Of a DNA stretch of 64,000 nt, positions 36,335 to 45,300 are shown piece after piece (the stretch's first letter is position 1; each line of letters opens with the position of its first letter). The translations under genes and the position numbers were made by a program. Under the pieces are notes generated by a model. That model had not been told where the DNA came from. It saw only the letters and a list, made by a program, of their open reading frames with translations, and did no database searches. Origin of the DNA: Ferruginibacter yonginensis (GTDB lineage Bacteria; Bacteroidota; Bacteroidia; Chitinophagales; Chitinophagaceae); NCBI RefSeq assembly GCF_042651465.1, contig NZ_JBHSCZ010000002.1, positions 248,001-312,000 on the forward strand, given 5' to 3'.

Positions 36335-37175
36335 AAATATTTTTCACAAACTAGGGATAATACTGCTGGTATTATTTGTACTACTACCTTTTTTGGCAGG
36401 GTTGGTATATGCCATTTTATATAGCATTGGAGCAGTTGGTGTATTTGCTCAAGCAATCAACTTAAAGGTTATTGTAAATACCTTACAAAGTAATGAGGTA
36501 CTCAGTGCTTTTTTATTTAGTTTTTACATCGCTATAATGGCAATTGCTATTTCGTTGCTAGTGGTATTGCCAAACGTAATTACTTTTCACCAGCAAGTAA
36601 CCCAGCATAAAAATGCCTTTGTTTTATACTTACCATTAGCCATACCTGCTATTGTTGCGGCATTTATTTCATTTCAACTATTTGGCAAAACGGGTTTGTT
36701 ATCAGCCATTGCTTTTAAATTAGGCATCATTAATAACTTACAACAGTTTCCTGATTGGGTAAATGATACTTGGGGTATTGGTATTATTGCCACCCATGCA
36801 TTAATGGCCATTCCTTTTTTTACCATCTATTTTTCAAATTTATTTGTTGCCGAAAATTTACAATCGTTAGGCCATGTTGCTCATACTTTAGGAGCCACTC
36901 CAAGGCAGGTTACTTACAAAATATACTATCCTAATTTAATAAAAAAAGGAGCCGCTACCATTTTGCTCTACTTTGTATTTGTGTTAGGCTCTTATGAAAT
37001 TCCTTTGTTGTTAGGCCAACAACAACCACAAATGATAACAGTACTTATTGTAAAAAAATTACAACGCTTTAATATAGCTGATATGCCACAGGGCTACTGT
37101 ATTGCTGTATTGTATTGTATATTAATTATGTTGGTGATGGGTGTTTTTTTTAAACTAAAAAAACAAACGAGCTAG
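36303..37175 (+). CDS. ABC transporter permease (YnjC N-half type)
   Basis: A 290-residue inner-membrane permease with six or seven membrane segments and an EAA-like loop (A-H-T-L-G-A-T-P-R-Q-V ... Y-Y-P-N-L) near residue 200, which docks the ATPase. In E. coli YnjC is a fused double permease of about 510 residues; here the two halves are separate genes. The start overlaps the binding-protein stop by 32 bp; a second ATG at 36318 would reduce that to 17 bp and is equally likely. Confidence 0.88.
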   Translation: MILENMLLNNKNIFHKLGIILLVLFVLLPFLAGLVYAILYSIGAVGVFAQAINLKVIVNTLQSNEVLSAFLFSFYIAIMAIAISLLVVLPNVITFHQQVTQHKNAFVLYLPLAIPAIVAAFISFQLFGKTGLLSAIAFKLGIINNLQQFPDWVNDTWGIGIIATHALMAIPFFTIYFSNLFVAENLQSLGHVAHTLGATPRQVTYKIYYPNLIKKGAATILLYFVFVLGSYEIPLLLGQQQPQMITVLIVKKLQRFNIADMPQGYCIAVLYCILIMLVMGVFFKLKKQTS

Positions 37176-37176
37176 T

Positions 37177-37938
37177 ATGAAATCAATAAAAATTTTTATA
37201 GCTAGCACACTCTGTATATTACCCATTGTATACATTTTGATGATATCATTGTCAACAAATTATACCTACCCATCATTATTACCTGCAGGCATTACATTCA
37301 AAAAATATTCAACTTTATTTGCTACAACAGAAGGAATGGGTACATCATTTTTAACATCCATTTTAATAGCAAGTATTGTTGCTTTGTTGGCAACTGTTAT
37401 TGGTTTTTTAAGCAGCAGGGCCATTGCCAATAGCAAGTATCATAAACAGTGGTTATTTTGTTGCTACTTCCCAATTGCGTTATCGCCAGTTGTATTTGCG
37501 GCCACATTTCACTTTTATTTTATTTATGTTGATATAGCTGGTACTTTAGTAGGTGTAATTTTAGCACAATTATTTATTGCTATACCATATAGTATTTTGC
37601 TACTGTCGAGTTTTTGGAGTAACCAAATTATGGCTATTGAACAAACCAGTTATACATTGGGGGCTAATTTTAAAAATACCTTTTTTAAAGTGTTATTACC
37701 CATTGCAAAACCTACACTCTTAATTTGTTTTTTTCAGGTATTTTTATTGAGCTGGTTTGATTATGGTGTAACCTCATTTATTGGCGTAGGTAAAGTACCC
37801 ACTTTAACTATCAAAGTTTTTCAATATATTAATGAAGCCAATATTTATTACGCAGCATTAGGTAGCTGTGTGATTGTGTTGCCTGTTATTATTTTACTAT
37901 GGGTGAATAAAAGATTTGTTTTTTCAAAAATTAATTAA
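37177..37938 (+). CDS. ABC transporter permease (YnjC C-half type)
   Basis: A 253-residue inner-membrane permease with six membrane segments, the second half of the YnjC-type permease pair. The ATPase-docking loop reads EQTSYTLGANFKNTFFK ... LP near residue 165. It begins one base after the previous permease ends and its own stop touches the start of the ATPase gene, so translation of these genes is likely coupled. Confidence 0.88.
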   Translation: MKSIKIFIASTLCILPIVYILMISLSTNYTYPSLLPAGITFKKYSTLFATTEGMGTSFLTSILIASIVALLATVIGFLSSRAIANSKYHKQWLFCCYFPIALSPVVFAATFHFYFIYVDIAGTLVGVILAQLFIAIPYSILLLSSFWSNQIMAIEQTSYTLGANFKNTFFKVLLPIAKPTLLICFFQVFLLSWFDYGVTSFIGVGKVPTLTIKVFQYINEANIYYAALGSCVIVLPVIILLWVNKRFVFSKIN

Positions 37939-38661
37939 ATGTTTTTAACGCTTCAAAATATACAACATCAATATAATAACGAACCTGTGTTGCAACATGT
38001 AAACTTGCAATTACAAGCCAATACTACATTGGGTATATTGGGTAAATCTGGTTGCGGTAAAACCACTTTATTAAAAATTATTGCTGGTATTATTCCTATA
38101 CAAGTTGGTGAAATTATTTTACAAAATAACAACATCAATACTACGCCACCACATTTAAGAAACATTGTTTATATGAGCCAAGAAGCATTGCTGTTTCCGC
38201 ATTTAAATGTGTTTGAAAATATTGCTTTTGGGTTAAGAATAAGAAAAGAAAACAACACTCAAGTACAACAAAAAGTAACGGCATTGTTAACCCAATTGAG
38301 TTTAGCAGCACATGCTCAAAAAATGCCGCATCAACTATCTGGCGGACAAAAACAACGAGTTAATTTTGGAAGGGCGCTCATTATAAACCCACCATTGTTG
38401 TTGTTAGATGAGCCTTTTGGTAACCTTGATACCCATACAAGAGCCGAAATGCAATTGCTTTTTAAAGAAATTACCAGCAATTATAACATGGCTTCTATTT
38501 TTGTAACGCATGATGTAAAGGAAGCATTATTGGTTGCCAACGATATTGGGTATATGAACAATGGCCATTTAAAAATATATGCTAACCAACAAGCATTTAT
38601 TGATGATGATATCACAGGCGCAAAAAACGAAATGGCCTTTTGGAAAAATGTATCATGCTAA
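37939..38661 (+). CDS. ABC transporter ATP-binding protein (YnjD type)
   Basis: A 240-residue ATPase that drives the importer. Walker A is GKSGCGKTT (about 35-43), the Q-loop YMSQEALL, the ABC signature LSGGQKQRV, Walker B LLLLDEP and the switch His in VTHDVKEA. The domain is complete with no regulatory extension. Its last codons overlap the ATG of the following DUF547 gene by 7 bp. Confidence 0.92.
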   Translation: MFLTLQNIQHQYNNEPVLQHVNLQLQANTTLGILGKSGCGKTTLLKIIAGIIPIQVGEIILQNNNINTTPPHLRNIVYMSQEALLFPHLNVFENIAFGLRIRKENNTQVQQKVTALLTQLSLAAHAQKMPHQLSGGQKQRVNFGRALIINPPLLLLDEPFGNLDTHTRAEMQLLFKEITSNYNMASIFVTHDVKEALLVANDIGYMNNGHLKIYANQQAFIDDDITGAKNEMAFWKNVSC

Positions 38662-39332
38662 CACCAGCAACACCATATAAAAATATACAAATAGCCAGCG
38701 AAGCTTTCATAAACGAAATGCTTCAACAAAAAACATTGTATGTAACCGGTAACAATGTTGATATGGCTGTATTGAATAAATGGCAACAATATTGGGCTTC
38801 ACAACCATTAACGGAGTTAAAGAGTGATGACCAAAAATTAGCTTTTTGGATCAATATTTATAATGGCGTAACTATTTTTTTTATAATTCAATTACAATTA
38901 AAAGTTCATATGAGAGAAGACCTTCATTTTTTTGATGGTTACTTCCTCCAATTTGATCAATATGAATTATCGCTAGATGCTATTGAGCATGGCATACTTC
39001 GTAAAAATAAAGATGTTCATTTTGATAACGATGCAGCATTTCTTGCTTTACAAGTGCATCAATTTAATTATCAAATACATTTTGCATTAAACTGCGGCGG
39101 TTTATCATGCCCTAGTATACATGTGTATCAAGCTAATACTATTCAACAGCAATTGCAAACAGTAACCACACAATTTGTTACTGATAATTTTTTAATAGAT
39201 GATGAACATCAAACTATAACATGTAATGCCATCTTTAATTGGTATAAAAATGATTTTGAAAACAAATACCTTAATGATAGTTTGTACAAAAATTACCGTA
39301 TCAACATTATAGATTATAATTGGAATTTTTAA
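38655..39332 (+). CDS. DUF547 family protein
   Basis: A 225-residue protein of the DUF547 family. The family core is clear: KLAFWINIYNG near residue 65, LDAIEHGILR, and IHFALNCGGLSCPSIHVY with the conserved Cys of GGLSCP. The fold is thought to be papain-like, with Cys and His in the right places, but no reaction is established. No signal peptide. I chose the ATG at 38655, overlapping the ATPase gene by 7 bp. DUF547 proteins are often beside arsenosugar or metalloid genes, which fits the ArsM-like methyltransferase that follows directly. Confidence 0.85.
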   Translation: MLTPATPYKNIQIASEAFINEMLQQKTLYVTGNNVDMAVLNKWQQYWASQPLTELKSDDQKLAFWINIYNGVTIFFIIQLQLKVHMREDLHFFDGYFLQFDQYELSLDAIEHGILRKNKDVHFDNDAAFLALQVHQFNYQIHFALNCGGLSCPSIHVYQANTIQQQLQTVTTQFVTDNFLIDDEHQTITCNAIFNWYKNDFENKYLNDSLYKNYRINIIDYNWNF

Positions 39333-40097
39333 ATGTTAGCAACAAAAAACGATATTGCCCAAGCCTACAATGTTATAGCAAGCACAGCTACTCAAAAGGG
39401 AGCAGCTTTGCAACGCAGCAATGTTTGTCATGCCATTTTTGATGATTTAAAACACCTATACCCAACATTTACAGGTTATATTGATGCGTTAAATTTGGGC
39501 TTAAGTGGCGGCTTACCCTTCACATTTTTAGGCGATATACAAAACAAAAAAGTAGCCGATTTGGGTTGTGGTGCAGGGCTCGATGTTTGTATTATGCAAA
39601 GTCAAGTTGGTACAGATGGCTCAGTAACCGGTTATGATTTATCGAACGAATTGGTAGCTTACGGTAATGCTATCATTGCACAACATCACATTAATAATGC
39701 AACGTTAATAAATGCTGACATTGAGCAAATTCCTTGCGATGCTAATTTTTTTGATGCAATTACTAGCAATGGTGTAATAAGTTTACTGCCCAATAAACAA
39801 GCGTTTTTCAACGAAGTATACCGTGTTGCTCAACCCGGTGCTGTATGTTGTTTTGCTGATATTGTTCAATCAAATACAAGTAATAGCAGCCTTAACAATG
39901 TTATTAACGAACTAACAGGCTGTATGAATGGCATTTGCGAACCGAACGAATACCTACATTATCTCGTAAATAGTGGTTTTAAGCATAGTATTATTGTTCA
40001 AAAACGACCGATACTACTAAATATTACAAACCATAATAGCAACCAAAAGCAACCATTACCATCACTACACATCATCACCATAAGAACCATCAAATAA
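39333..40097 (+). CDS. SAM-dependent methyltransferase, ArsM-like but altered
   Basis: A 254-residue class I methyltransferase, starting at the base after the DUF547 stop. The SAM-binding motif is DLGCGAGLDV (76-85), with YDLSNELV after it. The order of motifs follows arsenite methyltransferases: a GLSGG-P loop before motif I, IEQIP, then SNGVISLLPNK, and GCMNGICEPNEYLHYL near 196-209. In ArsM the SNC-type motif carries an arsenic-binding Cys; here it is Gly147. The upstream GCG-type Cys is also absent, while Cys197 and Cys202 remain. So I infer a different acceptor than arsenite. Confidence 0.82.
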   Translation: MLATKNDIAQAYNVIASTATQKGAALQRSNVCHAIFDDLKHLYPTFTGYIDALNLGLSGGLPFTFLGDIQNKKVADLGCGAGLDVCIMQSQVGTDGSVTGYDLSNELVAYGNAIIAQHHINNATLINADIEQIPCDANFFDAITSNGVISLLPNKQAFFNEVYRVAQPGAVCCFADIVQSNTSNSSLNNVINELTGCMNGICEPNEYLHYLVNSGFKHSIIVQKRPILLNITNHNSNQKQPLPSLHIITIRTIK

Positions 40098-40103
40098 TTA
40101 ATT

Positions 40104-41042
40104 ATGAATAATTTCAATCATTACGAAAGCGTTTATTGGGTGTTTACACAGCTCTGTAACGACCAATGCGACCATTGCTACAATAGCTCTGGGCCACAAG
40201 GAGCAAGACTTTCAGAAGAAGAGTGTATGGCTATTGTAGATAATTTACCAGAAAAAATTGATCGATTAATACTCTCTGGTGGCGAACCGTTGGCAGAAAA
40301 AAAATTACTCTTTAATATTTTAGATAAACTGCAATTAAAGTATAAAGGCGCCACACAAATAATGCTACAAACCAATGGCGATTTACTAACTGGCGATATT
40401 TTAGATACTTTGGTTGCAAAAGGAGTTACCAGAATTGATATTGCCAGCATTGACCGTTATCACAAAAAAGCTGGTGCTCGGTTAGATGTACTGAAAGAAT
40501 TGCTCTTTTCAAGAGGTTTTACTGATGAAAATGCTACACCACTTATTGAAAAAGAAACCTACTTACAAACTAATAAACTAACATTTGGGTATTGGGGTGC
40601 ATCTGAAGAAATGTGGTTGGGTGGTAACTGGGCAAGAGGTCGTGCAATGGAAAAAAATATTTGGCTCAAAAATCCGAATCATAATTTTTGTAAAATATTA
40701 TCAGGTGCGAAAGGGTTTTTAGGTGGCACCGATTTGCCAATGGAAATTTCAATTCAGTTATGGAAAATAAATCCTTGTTGTCCTGGTACTAAATTTCCTT
40801 TAGGCGATGCTCGGGTTGAAAAGGTAAGTGATGTTATTACAAGGGTTAGTAAAATGGAAGTTTTTCAAGCATTGAATGAAGGCGAACCTTGGAAAATGGG
40901 CGCTGCCATTGGTATTGATGAAAATACCGCAAAAGCAGAAACCGAAGCTTTGCAAAATATTTGTTTGTATTGCGATTCATTTTTTGCCCGTTTTTTAGAC
41001 GCTCAAACTTTAGCATTAAAAGCAACACAAACTGTAAAATAA
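40104..41042 (+). CDS. Radical SAM protein with extra C-terminal cysteines
   Basis: A 312-residue radical SAM enzyme. The CxxxCxxC motif that holds the 4Fe-4S cluster is Cys18, Cys22, Cys25, followed by SGGEP (58-62) for SAM binding. The C-terminal half has further cysteines at 196, 225, 226, 287 and 290 (the last two as CLYC), consistent with an auxiliary cluster of SPASM type. Such enzymes modify peptides or small molecules. It is not the ArsS protein of arsenosugar pathways as far as I can judge. It begins 6 bp after the methyltransferase and ends 4 bp before the next gene. Confidence 0.87.
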   Translation: MNNFNHYESVYWVFTQLCNDQCDHCYNSSGPQGARLSEEECMAIVDNLPEKIDRLILSGGEPLAEKKLLFNILDKLQLKYKGATQIMLQTNGDLLTGDILDTLVAKGVTRIDIASIDRYHKKAGARLDVLKELLFSRGFTDENATPLIEKETYLQTNKLTFGYWGASEEMWLGGNWARGRAMEKNIWLKNPNHNFCKILSGAKGFLGGTDLPMEISIQLWKINPCCPGTKFPLGDARVEKVSDVITRVSKMEVFQALNEGEPWKMGAAIGIDENTAKAETEALQNICLYCDSFFARFLDAQTLALKATQTVK

Positions 41043-41046
41043 TTTT

Positions 41047-41667
41047 ATGTTACAAGCATTAGTAATATCAAACAATATTTTTGGTATAGAAGGTTATTAT
41101 CAATCTAATACGGTTATTCAATATCATTTTTATAAGGTCACCAAAAACTTTCAACCCAATTTACAAGCGTATGATGTATTGGTGGTGCCCAATGGTTGCG
41201 ATAATGTAGCCATGCTAACTATTAAAGATGATGTACAAACTTTTTTAAATAGCGGCAAAGCCCTTATTTGTTGTGATGGCTGGTTTACCAATTGGGTGCC
41301 GGGCAATCAGTGGCGTATGGATATTAGCAAAAAAACCATTGATGTACGGTACTTTGTAAAAGATGACCCATATCAACTTTTTAATGACCTCGATGTAAAT
41401 GAATTTATTTTTTCAAATGGCATGAGTGGTTATTGGGCCTGTGGCTATATTGATGCGGCAGCCGGTGCTCATGTTGTGTTAGAAGATACATGGCAACGCC
41501 CTATTATTGTGGTTGATGATGTAACTACCAATGGAATTATGTTTTTAACTGCTAGTGGCCCGTTAGGCGATATCAACAAACCATACAATGAATGTAACAG
41601 TATTGATAAATTGTATAAAAACTTCATCAACAAATTAACCACCATAAAAAATTTACAACATGCCTAA
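41047..41667 (+). CDS. Class I glutamine-amidotransferase-like fold protein, unknown function (copy A)
   Basis: A 206-residue cytoplasmic protein. Alternating strands and helices (ALVISNN, YDVLVVPNG, GKALICCDGW, IIVVDDV, GIMFLTASG) suggest a flavodoxin-like or amidotransferase/ThuA-like fold, but no proper nucleophile elbow G-x-C-x-G is seen; the nearest cysteines are Cys75-Cys76. The segment with Trp83 and Trp89 (NWVPGNQW) aligns with NWLEAQW of the next protein, so the two are paralogues. Starts 4 bp after the radical SAM gene and overlaps the next by 8 bp. Confidence 0.7.
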   Translation: MLQALVISNNIFGIEGYYQSNTVIQYHFYKVTKNFQPNLQAYDVLVVPNGCDNVAMLTIKDDVQTFLNSGKALICCDGWFTNWVPGNQWRMDISKKTIDVRYFVKDDPYQLFNDLDVNEFIFSNGMSGYWACGYIDAAAGAHVVLEDTWQRPIIVVDDVTTNGIMFLTASGPLGDINKPYNECNSIDKLYKNFINKLTTIKNLQHA

Positions 41668-42307
41668 AATCGGACTGATTTTTAATGGCGTTTGGAGCCA
41701 TTATAGTTTTGCAAAAGCCCCTAAGTATAAAGATATTTATGAGCTCATTTATATTCATGATTTATCGGCTGATAAATTAGATGGCTTAGATGCACTATGC
41801 ATACCTTTTCAAAGTAACCACGAAGCTTTGCATGAACACCAACAATTAATTTATAATTTTTTACAAGCTGGTAAAAAAGTTTTTGTTGAAGGTGATAGCA
41901 CTGCTAATTGGCTAGAAGCACAGTGGGAAGATAGACCCGTAAATAATTATTGGTGGGTAACCAACCTAAATAATCCACCTGTATCTGATACTGATTATAA
42001 TCACCCATTATACAAAGGCTTGCTACCTAGGCATGCTTGTTGGCATACACATGGTGCTTATACCAAAGTACCAGCTCATGCTAGCATCATTCAAAAAAAT
42101 GAAGCAGGTGAAATCATTACTTGGGAAACCAACCACTACGGCGGTACTTTACTAGTAACCACCCTCGATCCTATTGTGGAGCATGGCATTCAACAAATAA
42201 CGCACCTCGATAATTATGTTGATAGGCTAACCCATTATTTATGTGGCGTTACACCAACCGGTACATTTGAAATAGTAGCTGCTGACTATGGGGTAAGTAC
42301 TGTTTAA
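41660..42307 (+). CDS. Class I glutamine-amidotransferase-like fold protein, unknown function (copy B)
   Basis: A 215-residue cytoplasmic protein related to the one before it. Shared elements: IGLIFNG start, D-G-L-D-A-L-C-I-P-F, FLQAGKKVFVEGD, and NWLEAQW (Trp84, Trp89). It also has a CWHTHGAY motif (127-134) and ends with G-G-T-L-L-V-T-T-L-D-P-I-V-E-H-G, which resembles the last part of ThuA-like or beta-galactosidase trimerisation domains. Paired copies suggest a heterodimer. The last gene of the run; a bidirectional terminator follows at 42324. Confidence 0.7.
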   Translation: MPKIGLIFNGVWSHYSFAKAPKYKDIYELIYIHDLSADKLDGLDALCIPFQSNHEALHEHQQLIYNFLQAGKKVFVEGDSTANWLEAQWEDRPVNNYWWVTNLNNPPVSDTDYNHPLYKGLLPRHACWHTHGAYTKVPAHASIIQKNEAGEIITWETNHYGGTLLVTTLDPIVEHGIQQITHLDNYVDRLTHYLCGVTPTGTFEIVAADYGVSTV

Positions 42308-42323
42308 TTTTTTTGATCTTAAT

Positions 42324-42353
42324 AAAAAAGGCGACCAATTGGTCGCCTTTTTT
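42324..42353. terminator. Perfectly palindromic bidirectional terminator
   Basis: An 18-bp palindrome GGCGACCAATTGGTCGCC flanked by six A and six T, giving a 30-bp perfect palindrome. It ends both the plus-strand operon and the convergent repeat-protein gene. Confidence 0.95.
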
Positions 42354-42371
42354 ATTGCTATATTTTAATTA

Positions 42372-45300
42372 TTACTTTTTAATTACTGAAACTTCGGCAA
42401 TACGTTCACCGTTTTTATCAGTTACAATTAAGTAATAAATACCTGTTGATTTACCAACTAATGAAATAGTAGCGGTATTATTAGTAGCCAATTGTTGTGC
42501 TACTTTTTTACCCGTTGCATCAAATACAGTTACTTGGTTACCAGCAACTAAACCTGTAGCTCTTACTACATCAACTGTAGGGTTTGGTGATACACTTACT
42601 TTTACTGCTCTCTTTTCGTTGATGATGCTTACATTACTATAAGTGAATGAACCATCTGCCTCAACAATTTTTAAACGATAGTAATAAGTAGCTACACCAT
42701 CATTAGGTGCTTGGAAATAACTGTATGTTTGTTGTGTACTTGCATTACGTGCAGCTACCGTAGTAATATATTTATAAGTATTACCATTTAAGCTGTACTC
42801 TAACTCGTACCTGCTCAAGTTAATTTCTGCAGCTGTAACCCATTTAATGTTATGACCTTGAGCTGTTGCTGAAGCTTGGAAAGAAATTAAATTAACAGGT
42901 AAAACAGTTAACCAATTTACATTATAAGTTGCAGCAGTTGTAGACGGAACACCAGCAGCATCAACAAAACGATAGTTAAATGAAGTGCTTGTAGAACCTA
43001 TACCTGTAAACCTGATTTGTAATAACGATGGGTTATAGTTACTAATAGTGAATGGGTTTGTTAATGATGGTGGATTAATACCATCTGCACCTAAAGTAAT
43101 TTTTACACCATTGTACCATAACTCATTACCATTATTGGTTAATTGCGTTATTTGAATAGTTCTTGTACTTAATGAACCTGCTGTTGGTAAATCCTCAGGG
43201 TCAGAACCTGTTAACGGACCAGGACTACCTGCAGCACCTGTACCATTTAATGTTAAAAAGCTATTAGCTGTTGGCGTTGCAATTGTATATGTTTGGTTGT
43301 TTGACGTTGGTGTACGATCAATACCAAAGTTTACATTAGTAATATTTGTTGCATTTACAGTAATAGTAGCACTGATACCGTTTGGTGTACCATCACTTCC
43401 TGCTCCTGCTCCAATATTTTCACCCGTAGCTACATATCCTGCTGGTAATACTACCGCTGGAGCTGGGTTTCCAACTGTACCTGCTGTAGTATTAATTTGT
43501 ACAGTATAGTTACCTGCATTTACATTCGTAAAATTATAAGTACCATCTGCATTTACTGGCACTGTAGCCACGACGTTTCCTAATGCATTAATCAAATTCG
43601 CATTTAATCCACCTGCATTTGTTCCTGTACCATCAACAGTATTTGCTGGTGTACCATTTAAACCGTTCGCATCGTTAAACACTGTACCACTAATTGTTGG
43701 TGTTACAAAGTTTATTACCGCTGTTCCGGTGTTGCTACTTGCTACACCTGCATTGTCTATCGCAACAAAAGGTATACTTATTGAGGTTGCTCCATTTGCC
43801 GCTGGATCTATTGTGATCGTTTGCGTTGGGTTACCACTAGCATCTGTTGGTACTACTACACCACCACCTGGGAAGGTTGCACTTGTGTATGAGGTACCAT
43901 TAATAACTATAGTAGTAGCACCTGTTGGGAATGATGTGATTCTGATACTTGTTACAGTACCCGGTGCAATATCTCCACTTGCTGTGATATTAGTAAAAGT
44001 GCTTGCTGGTACTGTTACTTGCGTTGTACCGCCTGGGTTACCAACTGTATTACTACCTGAACCTGCCGTTGGGCGTTGCTCAATTCCAAAGTTTACTTGG
44101 TTTTGTGTAGTACTTACAGCCCCAATATTAATGATACCATTTGGTGTACCATCACTACCAGCACCTGCTCCATTATTTTCACCCGTATTAACATAGCCTG
44201 TTGGCGGTACAACTGTTGGTGGTGTTGCACCTACAGTAGCTGTATTTGTAGTTATTTGTACAGAATAATTACCACTGTTTAAATTGGTAAAGTTATATGT
44301 ACCACCTGTTACTGGTGTGGTGGCTACCACTAAACCTGTTGTATTATCTACCAACACAGCGTTTAAACCTGCTGCTGTATATAAAGTACCATCAACTGTA
44401 TTTGCTGGTGTGCCATTTAAGCCATTAGCATCATTAAATACATTACCACCAATGGCAATAGCAGTAAAGTTCAACACTGCTGTTCCTGTATTGCTACTTT
44501 CAACACCTGCATTATCAATAGCTACAAAAGGTATACTTACTGATGTTGCACCACTAGCTGTTGGGTCAACCGTAATGGTTTGTGTTGGGTTACCATTTGC
44601 ATCTGTTGGTACTACTACACCGCCACCTGGGAAGGTTGCACTTGTGTATGAGGTACCATTAATCACTATAGTAGTAGCACCTGTTGGGAATGATGTAATT
44701 CTGATACTCGTTACAGTACCCGGTGTAGGGTCACTACTTGCTGTAGTGTTCGTAAATGTATTTGCTGGTACTGTTACTTGCGTTGTGCCGCCTGGGTTTA
44801 CAGCACTGTTTGTACCTGCGCCTGCAGTAGGGCGTTGCTCAATACCAAAATTTACATTAGTAATATTTGTTGCATTTACAGTAATAGTAGCACTGATACC
44901 GTTTGGTGTACCATCACTTCCTGCTCCTGCTCCAATATTTTCACCCGTAGCTACATAACCTGCTGGTAATACTACCGCCGGAGCTGGGTTTCCAACTGTA
45001 CCTGCTGTAGTACTAATTTGTACAGTATAGTTACCTGCATTTACATTCGTAAAATTATAAGTACCATCTGCATTTACTGGCACTGTAGCCACGACGTTTC
45101 CTAATGCATTAATCAAATTCGCATTTAATCCACCTGCATTTGTTCCTGTACCATCAACAGTATTTGCTGGTGTACCATTTAAACCGTTCGCATCGTTAAA
45201 CACTGTACCACTAATTGTTGGTGTTACAAAGTTTATTACCGCTGTTCCGGTGTTGCTACTTGCTACACCTGCATTGTCTATCGCAACAAAAGGTATACTT

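Noticed and set aside
31261..40097. A full arsenosugar or arsenic-resistance locus
   Set aside because: DUF2064, DUF547 and an ArsM-like protein are suggestive, but ArsS, ArsR, ArsB/Acr3 and ArsC are missing and the methyltransferase lacks a key cysteine.
40104..42307. A RiPP cluster around the radical SAM protein
   Set aside because: No precursor-like small frame, no RRE-type domain, no peptidase or exporter; the transporter has an import-type binding protein.
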